A stretch of 49,228 nucleotides of DNA, taken from positions 1 through 49,228 of the forward strand of contig JACPHN010000214.1 of assembly GCA_016188575.1 (NCBI GenBank), written 5' to 3'. Source of the stretch: Candidatus Schekmanbacteria bacterium (GTDB lineage: Bacteria; CSSED10-310; JACPHN01). A program made the translations under genes and the position numbers. The notes under the pieces were generated by a model. That model was not told where the DNA came from, did not search any database, and saw only the letters and a program-made list of their open reading frames with translations. Positions 1 through 7,581 of this stretch are shown here, piece by piece (the stretch's first letter is position 1; each line of letters opens with the position of its first letter).

Positions 1-97
1 CCGTGGCGCAGCCGGCGAGGACGGCGCGGCTCATCAGCTTGGCGAGTCGGTCATGGTGCAGCCGCAGCGGATGGTTGGTCGTGGGGTCGTCGGACAT
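1..97 (-). CDS. 5' part of a second copy of the unknown gene at 356-1273 (cut by window edge)
   Basis: Reading leftward from the ATG at 97-95, the first 32 residues (MSDDPTTNHPLRLHHDRLAK and onward to AGCAT) are identical to the start of the complete gene at 1273-356. The surrounding DNA is a 155-bp direct repeat with one mismatch, so this is a recent tandem copy rather than a distant paralogue. The gene runs off the left edge, so it is not visible whether it is full length. The function is unknown. Both copies face the same way, the complete one lying upstream, with 258 bp between them. Confidence 0.6.
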   Translation of the reverse strand, partial: MSDDPTTNHPLRLHHDRLAKLMSRAVLAGCAT

Positions 98-155
98 GGC
101 AAGCAGCGCATGCTACCATTGCGGCCAGTCGATTGCGAGAAACGCGAGCATCGCC
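1..155. repeat. Direct repeat copy A (155 bp)
   Basis: Positions 1-155 match 1177-1331 with a single difference (T at 120, C at 1296). Each copy covers the first 97 bases of a minus-strand gene plus 58 bases upstream of its start codon, so the presumed promoter and start region are duplicated with the gene. Confidence 0.95.
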
Positions 156-355
156 ACGTTCGTCCAGGGACACGGAAACGCATCGCCGGTCGACGCTCCT
201 GGCCAACGGCATCCGCCCCTTCGCGATCGGCGCTGCGCCGCTGGCCCGGCACCCACCGCGCGTCTTCGAGCTCGGCGCCGCGGGCCCGGTGCTCCAGGGT
301 CAGCGCTATGGGATCGACTGATCAACTCCGGGTTCGGAGCTCGGAGTTGGCCCGC

Positions 356-1273
356 TCAGCTCTGCCCGCCCAGCGCCTCTGCCACCGACGACGCGGTGAT
401 CGCGCGCCGGAGCCAGCGATCGAGCTGCGCGAGATCGCGGCATGACACAACTTGGGACCGCTGCTTGGGGGTAACCGGCAGGCCGCGGGCTTCGAAAACG
501 GCGAGCACGGCCTCGGCCCTTCCCCGCGCCTCGCCCCGCGCCTCGCCGAGCGCCAGCAGCACGTCCCGCCGGGTGTCGACGAGCTCGCGCAAGTCGGCCG
601 CCTCCTCTGCGTCCACGGCCGCGAGCACCTCCGGATGGCTGACTGCCATCTCCCGATACCTCCTGTCGAAGTTGTCCAATACCGATTCGTATGGCTCAAT
701 CTTATCACGGTACACCTGGACCACCGCAACTCGTCTCACGGCGCCGCGGGCCTGCAGGCGGAAGAACAGGGTGTCGAGCCGCTCGCCGACGCGATCTGCT
801 CGGACGACGAAGACCGGGTCGAGGTTGCCCCAGCACCGGACGCCGGGCGCGACCGCGCCGCCGCGCCCGCCGAGAACCGCCGCGATGGCGCTGCCGGCCG
901 ACTCGGGCGTGACCACGACCAGGCACCCGCGCGCCGGCGGAGCACCGGGCTGGCGCCGCTGCTCGCAAAGACGCAGCACCAGGTGGAGCTTGGCCACCGC
1001 CGAGCGCAGCGCCAGCGGCGCGACCGCGGCGGAGAAGCTCTCCAGCAGGGCAAGCCGCGACCCGACGAGGCGGCTCAGCAGGCCGGCGCCCGGCAAATCC
1101 AGCGGCAGCGCCGCGCGCGGCTCGACCAGGACGTCGGCGGTGAGCGAATCCGGCAGTAGCTCCCCGCCAATCTGCACCGTGGCGCAGCCGGCGAGGACGG
1201 CGCGGCTCATCAGCTTGGCGAGTCGGTCATGGTGCAGCCGCAGCGGATGGTTGGTCGTGGGGTCGTCGGACAT
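356..1273 (-). CDS. Unknown protein with Rpn/DUF4351-like helical tail
   Basis: A 305-residue protein with no motif I can assign to an enzyme. The middle holds a beta-rich stretch (FVVRADRVGERLDTLFFRLQ) followed by a long charged helical region. The C-terminal part (ARGEARGRAEAVLAVFEARG, then a segment ending in DRWLRRAITASSVAEALG) resembles the tail found in many Rpn/PD-(D/E)XK transposase-like and DUF4351-type proteins of high-GC deltaproteobacteria, where it occurs in large lineage-specific families. The head lacks a clear D...ExK nuclease centre, so nuclease activity should not be assumed. There is no obvious Shine-Dalgarno sequence before the ATG. A near-identical copy starts 258 bp downstream. 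Recognition of the tail is from memory of the family and is moderate at best. Confidence 0.7.
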   Translation of the reverse strand: MSDDPTTNHPLRLHHDRLAKLMSRAVLAGCATVQIGGELLPDSLTADVLVEPRAALPLDLPGAGLLSRLVGSRLALLESFSAAVAPLALRSAVAKLHLVLRLCEQRRQPGAPPARGCLVVVTPESAGSAIAAVLGGRGGAVAPGVRCWGNLDPVFVVRADRVGERLDTLFFRLQARGAVRRVAVVQVYRDKIEPYESVLDNFDRRYREMAVSHPEVLAAVDAEEAADLRELVDTRRDVLLALGEARGEARGRAEAVLAVFEARGLPVTPKQRSQVVSCRDLAQLDRWLRRAITASSVAEALGGQS

Positions 1274-1331
1274 GGCAAGCAGCGCATGCTACCATCGCGG
1301 CCAGTCGATTGCGAGAAACGCGAGCATCGCC
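1177..1331. repeat. Direct repeat copy B (155 bp)
   Basis: Second copy of the repeat at 1-155, offset 1,176 bp. Identity stops abruptly at 155/1331, which marks the right breakpoint of the duplication; the left breakpoint is outside the window. Confidence 0.95.
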
Positions 1332-1899
1332 TCGATGCTGGCGCTCGGACTGGCGACCATCGAGGAGGAATGAGACTTGGCGAAAGGGCTTCGATGTCGT
1401 CCCCAGGCCCGGCACGGAAAGAGCCCGGCCGGCGGAAGAATCATCTCCCACCGGTCGGGCCAGACAGCCGGGGCGTCGCGACGCAAGAAACGGAGACGGA
1501 TTCGCAAGCAGAGGCGACGCGGGCGTCTCCCGCGGGATGACTTACCAACCGCGCCCGCCCCCCGGCGAGCGGGCTGCACCAAGGCTTCCGGGTGCTGCAC
1601 GATGCCCTTGCCGCTCGATTCCGCAGTGGTTGCTCAGACGCCTCGCGGCGGCGCACTCAGCCTGGCATAGCCGATGCAAGATGCCGGCGAGCGCGGAGCA
1701 TGGACCTGCGTGACGGAGGATGCTCGTTCCGGCAGGCGGGCCGCTGGCGGGGGCTGCGAGGCATGGCCTGCATGGTGAGCCGGCCGCGGACATCCCGGTG
1801 GCCGGACGATCGCCGGCACCTGATTCCGCATCTCGGCAGGGTCAGGACTCGCTGGCCCGCGCGACTGCAAACCAGGAAACGCATGCAGGAGGAATGGGA
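1332..1899. other. No supported gene
   Basis: About 570 bp with several overlapping open frames on both strands, none with good codon pattern or family resemblance. A short frame at 1372-1540 has a GAGGAGGA just before its ATG but with almost no spacing and an unconvincing product. Confidence 0.5.
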
Positions 1900-2088
1900 A
1901 TGATTTTCCCGGCGAACGGGATCAGGCAGGTCAGTCGAGGTGCATTCGGTACTGCCGGCAAACCAGGCGCGCTAACGCTTGGGGGCTTCGGACCAGGAGG
2001 GGCAAAATCAATAGGCGAGTGGCTGGCGGGAGGTTGGGGTACCCAGCTCGGAAAAGCAGTCGGCAGCGCTTTAGAGGGCCTTTTTTGA
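1900..2088 (+). CDS. Possible small glycine-rich peptide (62 aa)
   Basis: An AGGAGG at 1887-1892 sits 7 bases before the ATG at 1900, the best ribosome binding site in the first 3 kb. The predicted product is 62 residues: a short polar head (MIFPANGIRQ) and a glycine-rich, tryptophan-containing C-terminal half with helix-packing spacing (GPGGAKSIGEWLAGGWGTQL, then a tail ending ALEGLF). Such GxxxG-rich amphipathic tails are seen in small membrane-active peptides (class II bacteriocins, holin-like or toxin peptides). No immunity or export gene is adjacent. An ATG at 1894 is in frame but too close to the ribosome site. The call rests on the start site and composition only. Confidence 0.4.
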   Translation: MIFPANGIRQVSRGAFGTAGKPGALTLGGFGPGGAKSIGEWLAGGWGTQLGKAVGSALEGLF

Positions 2089-2594
2089 GGCGGGTAGTGG
2101 ACGCTGTGAAAGAGCTATCGCTAACTTCTCGGGTCCGCAAGCCGCCGGGGCACGGGGGAGATGCGCTCCCGTGGCTCGTCGAGCTCCCGTGGATGGCGGA
2201 GCGAATCTCGGAGTCTGCCGCCGGCGGCGGCCAGCGACCCGGCTTCCGGCGGCCCGATGCCCCGTTGGCATCTTCACGGTCCCGACCCGCTGGATCCGGA
2301 GGCCTGCCACGGCCTCGTACGTCCTTTCGTCTATCGATGCGCCTGGGCAGGCCCCCGTGCCTGCCGAGGAACCGATCCGTCCGCCCGTTGGTGGGCGGCC
2401 ACGGGGGGCCGCCCCTACCACCGGCCGGCGCTGGTCACCTGGGCCCGCGTCGGCTGCTGCCGTGTCGTACCGTACGTCGCGGGCGAATCCTCCGCAATTG
2501 CGGAGCGGTCGCCCGACACTCTCGGCTAGCGGTTCCGAGCTTTCCGAATCTGTCCCCGCGCGTGTCGGGCAGCCGTTCCGCGGATGCGGAGCGC
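2089..2594. other. No supported gene
   Basis: About 500 bp of GC-rich sequence; the open frames on both strands overlap each other and have arginine- and proline-rich products typical of non-coding high-GC DNA. No hairpin or promoter of note was seen. Confidence 0.5.
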
Positions 2595-2969
2595 TTACAC
2601 GACATCCTCGGGTGTGCCTTCGGCGTTTGCGGGATCAGTGCCGGCATCCTTCGGGCGCCTCTTCCTCGTTGGCCGTCCCGACGCCAGGGTCGCCCGCACC
2701 AGGTCGCGCCGTCCCGGGAATCGCGTCAGGATCTGTACTTCGCTGTCGGCTATCAGCGCGTGCACCTCGGCCAGAATCTTGCGGCGCCGGATGTCGTGCA
2801 GCAAGGACTTCTCCTCCGCCAGGGTCCGCGCTTCCATTGCTGCGGCGAGCGCCGCGCTTGCCTCTTCCACCGCGGCGAGATGGGCCGCCAGATCCGGATG
2901 CGCCAGCTCGCGGCCTCGGGCCAGGAGCTTTCCGGCGACGACCGTGGCCTTGGCAGCGCCCAGCTCCAC
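2595..2969 (-). CDS. Hypothetical helical protein, probably 5'-truncated
   Basis: The stretch from a GTG at 2969 gives 124 residues, mostly alanine- and leucine-rich helix (AEEKSLLHDIRRRKILAEVH), then a basic tail (RPTRKRRPK). Protein-like sequence clearly continues upstream in the same frame to about 3115 (YLAAGKSGTAEPYVSLFGAI and further), but no ATG, GTG or TTG was found there before the divergent gene at 3158. Either the GTG at 2969 is used, or the 5' end has been lost and this is a remnant. No family recognised. Confidence 0.5.
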   Translation of the reverse strand: MELGAAKATVVAGKLLARGRELAHPDLAAHLAAVEEASAALAAAMEARTLAEEKSLLHDIRRRKILAEVHALIADSEVQILTRFPGRRDLVRATLASGRPTRKRRPKDAGTDPANAEGTPEDVV

Positions 2970-3112
2970 CGCCTCGGCGGCGGGAATCGCGCCGAACAGC
3001 GAGACGTAGGGCTCTGCGGTGCCGCTCTTGCCCGCGGCGAGATACGCCGTGCCCGAAAGCGTTCGCCAAACCCCACCGGCAAGTCCCCGTGCTTTCGCGC
3101 CCGTGTCCGATG

Positions 3113-3118
3113 TATGAT
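3113..3118 (+). promoter_or_regulatory. Possible -10 element
   Basis: TATGAT preceded by TG lies 40 bp before the ATG at 3158. No good -35 hexamer is seen at the right distance, so this is weak. Confidence 0.25.
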
Positions 3119-3157
3119 GTGTCTTGAAACCGCACGTCTTCGAGGTCGGAACCCGCC

Positions 3158-3880
3158 ATGATCCGCGACGCCCAGGAAATTCTCGAACAGTTGCCCGAGC
3201 TTCTGCGGGCGGCGCCCGAGCTGCGCTATCGCCTTTACGAGGTGATCGCGGACGAGTTTCCGCCGCGACGCGAGATGGAACGGTTGCTCGCCGAGCTGAC
3301 GGCGATGCGTGAGGAATCGAACCGGCGGTTCGAGGCGATGGATCGGCGGTTCGAGGCGGTGGATCGGCGGTTCGAGGCGGTGGATCAGCGGTTCGATGCG
3401 ATGGATCAGCGGTTCGATGCGATGGATCAGCGGTTCGATGCGATGGATCAGCGGTTCGATGCGATGGATCAGCGCATCGCCGATTTCGGGCACCACCTCG
3501 ATGTCGTCGTCGGCGGCCTGCAACGGCGCGCCGGTCGCAACCTCGAGGAAATGGTCGCCGGCACGCTCCGTTACGCGCTCGATCGCACGGATCTCAAGGC
3601 CGAGCACGTGCGCCTTCGCCAGCACGTGGAGGACCGCACCGGGCTGATCGGCCCCGCCGGCCGGCGATACGAGTATGACATTCTGGCGATCGACGGCCGC
3701 ATCTGCGTGTTCGAGGTGAAGTCCACCCCGGACAACGAGGACGTGGATCGATTTCGGGACAAGTGCGACCTGGTCGAGCGCGAGCTCGGTCGTGGCCCGA
3801 TCGAGCGCGTTCTCGTCACCCTCGACAAGACGCCGCGGCTTCGGCGGTACTGCGACGCGCGTGGGGTCGTGCTCGTCTGA
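3158..3880 (+). CDS. Coiled-coil protein with PD-(D/E)XK-like C-terminal domain
   Basis: A 240-residue protein. Residues 1-55 are helical. Residues 56-104 are seven exact or near-exact heptads (RRFEAMD, RRFEAVD, then four QRFDAMD), a textbook coiled coil. Residues about 110-240 resemble the nuclease-like domain of DUF3782-type proteins: an acidic residue in EYDILAIDG (E172, D174) is followed by FEVKST with E186 and K188, matching the D...ExK pattern of the restriction-endonuclease fold. These proteins are common in multicopy families in cyanobacteria and deltaproteobacteria; their role is not established. The start ATG follows a weak GAGG. The gene stands alone, 65 bp before the ABC exporter genes. 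Confidence 0.75.
   Translation: MIRDAQEILEQLPELLRAAPELRYRLYEVIADEFPPRREMERLLAELTAMREESNRRFEAMDRRFEAVDRRFEAVDQRFDAMDQRFDAMDQRFDAMDQRFDAMDQRIADFGHHLDVVVGGLQRRAGRNLEEMVAGTLRYALDRTDLKAEHVRLRQHVEDRTGLIGPAGRRYEYDILAIDGRICVFEVKSTPDNEDVDRFRDKCDLVERELGRGPIERVLVTLDKTPRLRRYCDARGVVLV
3323..3469 (+). repeat. In-frame 21-bp tandem repeat, 7 units
   Basis: Seven 21-bp units encode the heptads of the coiled coil. Units 4-7 (3386-3469) are identical in DNA sequence; units 1-3 differ at a few bases. Identity at synonymous positions shows recent expansion, so copy number may vary between strains without breaking the frame. Confidence 0.95.
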
Positions 3881-3945
3881 TGCGCTCGTTTCCGTCGGGC
3901 TGAGTGAGAGCATCCCGGACGGCTCGTCCAGGCGGGGATCGAAAG

Positions 3946-4854
3946 ATGGTGAATGAACCGATCATCCAGGTGTCGGAGCTGACGCGCCGATTCGGAGCCA
4001 GGACAGCACTGAGGTCAGTTTACCTGTCGATGCCGCGCGGGGCGGTCTACGGGCTCGTCGGCGCCAACGGGGCGGGCAAGACGACGCTCATCAAACACCT
4101 TCTGGGCCTGCTACGGGTGGAATGCGGCGCGGTGCGCGTCTTTGGCCTCGATCCCGTCGCCGATCCGGTCGGCGTCCTGTCGCGGATCGGCTATCTTTCC
4201 GAGGAGCACGACCTTCCGGGTTGGATGCGCGTCGACGAGCTCATCTGGTATTCGCGCGCCTTCTATCCCGCCTGGGACGATGCGTACGCGGAGGAGCTCC
4301 GGCGGGGCTTCGCGCTGGACGCCACGGCGCGAATCAAGAACCTGTCCAAGGGGCAGAAAGCGCGCGCGGGGCTGCTGATCGCGCTGGCCCATCGGCCCGA
4401 GCTTCTGGTGCTGGACGAGCCGTCGTCCGGCCTCGACCCCGTGGTTCGCCGCGACATCCTCGGGGCCATTCTCCGCACCATCGCCGATGAAGGCCGCACC
4501 GTGCTCTTTTCGTCGCACCTCTTGGAGGAAGTGGAGCGGGTTGCCGACCACGTCACCATGATCAGCCATGGCGCAGTCGCTCTGAGCGCGCCGCTGGACG
4601 CCATCAAGCAAGCGCACCGGTGGGTGACGGTGCGCTTTGCGGAATCGCAGCCTCAGCCTCCCGCGCTCGCCGGCGTGCTGCGCTGGGACGGTGCAGGACG
4701 GGAATGGACAGCGGCGTGTCGAGACGGTTCGGGGGTGCTGGCGGCCGCTGTCGCCAACTGGGGAGCGCGCATCGTCACCGAACGCGTTCCGTCGCTCGAT
4801 GAGATTTTCGTCGCCCACGTCGGGACGCCCGCCACGTCCGCCGCGGATGCGTGA
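3946..4854 (+). CDS. ABC transporter ATP-binding protein
   Basis: A 302-residue ABC ATPase that powers the adjacent membrane protein. Visible motifs: Walker A GANGAGKTT with K45, a Q-loop region, the signature LSKGQKAR, Walker B LLVLDEPSSGLDP and the switch histidine in SSHLLEE. The signature and the linker-poor fold match the YhcG/YtrB-type subunits of ABC-2 exporters. About 75 residues after the nucleotide-binding domain form a small C-terminal extension. I start it at the ATG at 3946 (MVNEPIIQVSEL), which begins the conserved domain; an upstream in-frame extension to 3904 adds only unlikely sequence. The next gene starts 3 bp after its stop, so they are one operon. Confidence 0.88.
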   Translation: MVNEPIIQVSELTRRFGARTALRSVYLSMPRGAVYGLVGANGAGKTTLIKHLLGLLRVECGAVRVFGLDPVADPVGVLSRIGYLSEEHDLPGWMRVDELIWYSRAFYPAWDDAYAEELRRGFALDATARIKNLSKGQKARAGLLIALAHRPELLVLDEPSSGLDPVVRRDILGAILRTIADEGRTVLFSSHLLEEVERVADHVTMISHGAVALSAPLDAIKQAHRWVTVRFAESQPQPPALAGVLRWDGAGREWTAACRDGSGVLAAAVANWGARIVTERVPSLDEIFVAHVGTPATSAADA

Positions 4855-4857
4855 ATC

Positions 4858-7476
4858 ATGCGTTCCCCCGCCCTTGCCATCGCCTGGGAGCTGTGCCGGC
4901 GGCACCGCCTCGGGCTCGTGGCCCTCGCCGGATACCCGCTCGTCGCCGCCGCCTTCAAGCTTCTGATCCTCGGACCGGAATACACCGTCACGCTCGATCC
5001 CCCCGATGGCATGGCCGCCGTGGTGCTCGTGCCCTTCTTCGCGCTGTTTTTCTATTTCCTGGCGGTGTTCAGCTTCGGCTTCGACGGTGACCTCGCCGCG
5101 CGCCAATCCATTTATCCGGCGCGCCTGTTCGCGCTGCCGATGACGACCGCCGCGCTAACGGCCTGGCCGATGCTCTATGGAACGGTGGCCATGTCGGCCC
5201 TGTGCCTGGCCACGGCGCTGCTGGCACGGTGGGCATGGGGAGTCGAGGTGCCCCTGATCTGGCCGATGCTGTACGCCGCAACCTTCCTCGCGTGGACGCA
5301 AGTGCTGGCGTGGATGCCATACGGTGCGCGAGGGCTGCGCCCGATCGTCGCCGTGCTGTGGCTGACGACGATAAACGCCGTCGTCTTCAGCGCGATCTAT
5401 TACCAGGTCCCCGAGCCTGCGATGGTCGCCATCCTGGCGCCGCAGCTTCCCCTCGCGTATCTCTGTGCCCGATTTGCCGTGGCCCGCGCTCGCCGCGGCG
5501 AGCTGCCCGATTGGTGGCGAATGGTCGCCCGACGCGGACACCTCGGGCCTGCCCTGCCGCGCCGGCGAGACCAGTCGCCTTCCCCCGCACGCGCGCAACT
5601 GTGGTTCGAGTGGCGGCGGCACGGGCGGTCGCTGCCAATATGGGTCGGGATCCTGCTGCCATGCGAGCTGGCCTTGCTCCTGGTCCCCGGAAACGACGCC
5701 CCCGCCGTCATCGCCTACACACTTCTCGCCGGGCTGTCGACGCCGCCCTTCATGGCTGCCTTCGCCGCCGCGACCGGGCGCACGTCCACTTCCGCTGCGA
5801 GCGTTTGCTCCGGCGTGACGCCATTCATCGCGACGCGGCCGCTGACCAGCGCGGCGCTCGTCCTCGCCAAGCTGACCATGGCGATGTGGAGCACGTTGGC
5901 CGCCTGGCTGCTGGTGCTCGTCGCCATCCCGCTCGGGCTCACGGTGTCAGGCACCTGGCCGGTGGTGATCGCATGGGCCCGTCAGGGAAGCGCTGCCATC
6001 GGCGCACCCCGCATGCTCGCCGTCGCGCTGCTGTGCCTCTCGGGATTGATGGTGTCGACGTGGAAGCAGCTCGTGCAGGGGCTGTGCATTGGCCTGACCG
6101 GCCGCGAATGGCTCATCAAGTCGAGCGTGTTTCTTCGACTTTCGCTCCTCGTCTTCGTCCTGCCGACGGCCCAATGGATTTTCGCGAGCCTCAGCTCGCT
6201 GGCGGCGTTCGTGGACGCCCTCCCCTGGCTCCTCGCCGCTCTGGTGAGCGTCAAGATGTCCGCCGCGGCCTGGATTGCCACACGCCTCAGTCGCGACCGG
6301 ACGTTGAGCGACCGGGTGCTCGTGGGCGGTGCCGCCTGCTGGCTCGCCGTCGTGCTGGCGCTCTACGGCCTGCTCGTGTGGCTCGGCTCCACGCCGCGGG
6401 CCATTCCGCGCTACCTTCCCGCGCTCATCGCGATCCTGGCCGTCCCCCTGGCGCGACCCGCGGCGGCGCCGCTGGCGCTCGCGTGGAATCGGCATCGCGG
6501 AGCACGGCGGGAGGCGGCCGCAGCATCGACAACCTCCGTCGCGAGCACCCGGAGGGTCATCGGCACCGTGCTGGTGCTCATCGGCGTGCCGGTGGCTCTG
6601 GCGCTGGTCGAGGCGATGTCTTTTTCCGTCCTGAATCGGAACAACGGCACGATCGTCTCCTCCAATCGAGAGCGCGAGTATCTGCTGTATGTGCCGAGGA
6701 GCTACGACCCCGGCACGCCGGCGCCACTCGTGATCAGCATGCACGGCGGGGGCACGTGGCCTGCGCTGCACAGAAGCATGAGCCGGTGGAACCGGTTGGC
6801 CGATGAGCACGCGTTCATCGTGGTGTACCCGTCGGGAACCGATTTCCCCCGGATGTGGCATACGCAGCAGCCGGGAACCCGCCTGACGGAGGATATCAGA
6901 TTCATCTCGGAGCTCATCGACACGCTGGAGGCAACCTACAACATCGACCCTGGCAGGATCTACGCCGACGGGCTTTCCAATGGCGGAGGCATGGCGTTCG
7001 TCCTGTCGTGCACGCTTTCCGATCGAATTGCGGCGGTTGGGATGGTGGCGTCGGCTCAGTTTTTGCCATGGAGCTGGTGTCCAGACCCGCGACCCGTGCC
7101 GGTGATCGCGTTTCATGGGACGGCCGACAAGCTTGCTCCGTATCGGGGCGGTCTGTCATGGGTGGCTCCCAATCTGCTTCCGGACATGGCGACATGGATG
7201 GCGAATTGGGCTCGAAGAAACCGCTGCGCGCCGGCGCCCGTCGATTCCGAGGTGGCGCCGGGCGTCGTCCGCCGCAACTATGCGAGCTGCACGGACCGCG
7301 CGGACGTGGTGCTGTATACGGTCGAGGGAGGAGGTCATTCGTGGCCGGGTGGCGAGCCGGCGCCGGAATGGCTGTGCGGCCCCACGAGCCGCAGCATCGA
7401 TGCCACGCGCCAGATGTGGTCGTTTTTTCGTGAGCATCGGCTTGTGGAGGCGCAGACCGTGGGGCAGCCAAGGTGA
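4858..7476 (+). CDS. ABC-2-type permease fused to PHB-depolymerase/LpqC-type esterase
   Basis: An 872-residue fusion. Residues 1 to about 555 are a polytopic membrane protein with about a dozen hydrophobic segments and the QSIYPARLFALPMT motif seen in ABC-2 permeases partnered with YhcG/YtrB-like ATPases. A further membrane span at about 565-587 leads into residues 600-870, which match the LpqC/poly(3-hydroxybutyrate) depolymerase family: REYLLYVP start, HGGG oxyanion motif, nucleophile S707 in GLSNGGG, D757 in HGTAD and H827 in GGGHSWPGG. The esterase would be placed on the outer face of the membrane. The catalytic triad is complete. No frameshift or internal start is needed to join the halves. 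The substrate is unknown; ester-linked phenolics or short polyesters are the usual ones for the family. Confidence 0.82.
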   Translation: MRSPALAIAWELCRRHRLGLVALAGYPLVAAAFKLLILGPEYTVTLDPPDGMAAVVLVPFFALFFYFLAVFSFGFDGDLAARQSIYPARLFALPMTTAALTAWPMLYGTVAMSALCLATALLARWAWGVEVPLIWPMLYAATFLAWTQVLAWMPYGARGLRPIVAVLWLTTINAVVFSAIYYQVPEPAMVAILAPQLPLAYLCARFAVARARRGELPDWWRMVARRGHLGPALPRRRDQSPSPARAQLWFEWRRHGRSLPIWVGILLPCELALLLVPGNDAPAVIAYTLLAGLSTPPFMAAFAAATGRTSTSAASVCSGVTPFIATRPLTSAALVLAKLTMAMWSTLAAWLLVLVAIPLGLTVSGTWPVVIAWARQGSAAIGAPRMLAVALLCLSGLMVSTWKQLVQGLCIGLTGREWLIKSSVFLRLSLLVFVLPTAQWIFASLSSLAAFVDALPWLLAALVSVKMSAAAWIATRLSRDRTLSDRVLVGGAACWLAVVLALYGLLVWLGSTPRAIPRYLPALIAILAVPLARPAAAPLALAWNRHRGARREAAAASTTSVASTRRVIGTVLVLIGVPVALALVEAMSFSVLNRNNGTIVSSNREREYLLYVPRSYDPGTPAPLVISMHGGGTWPALHRSMSRWNRLADEHAFIVVYPSGTDFPRMWHTQQPGTRLTEDIRFISELIDTLEATYNIDPGRIYADGLSNGGGMAFVLSCTLSDRIAAVGMVASAQFLPWSWCPDPRPVPVIAFHGTADKLAPYRGGLSWVAPNLLPDMATWMANWARRNRCAPAPVDSEVAPGVVRRNYASCTDRADVVLYTVEGGGHSWPGGEPAPEWLCGPTSRSIDATRQMWSFFREHRLVEAQTVGQPR

Positions 7477-7511
7477 GCGTGACGCCCGCAGTCTGTGCGT
7501 ACCTTTCCAAT

Positions 7512-7544
7512 CCTTCCCCCCGCAAGCAGGGCGGAGGTGAACAG
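7512..7544. repeat. GC-rich hairpin repeat, copy a
   Basis: Imperfect hairpin ending in GGAGGTGAACAG between two convergent genes; the same 12-base end occurs in copy c (13506-13537). Related hairpins lie at 11842, 22792 and 48526. It may serve as a bidirectional terminator. Confidence 0.55.
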
Positions 7545-7581
7545 GTCGCGCCCGCGCCCCGGCGCCGGGACGCCGCAGGGG

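Noticed and set aside
1372-1540. Short plus-strand frame after GAGGAGGA
   Set aside because: The ribosome site is one base from the ATG, and the 56-residue product looks random.
2753-3913. Long minus-strand frame over the coiled-coil gene with IHRIEPL repeats
   Set aside because: The repeats are the reverse reading of the 21-bp repeat of the gene at 3158-3880.
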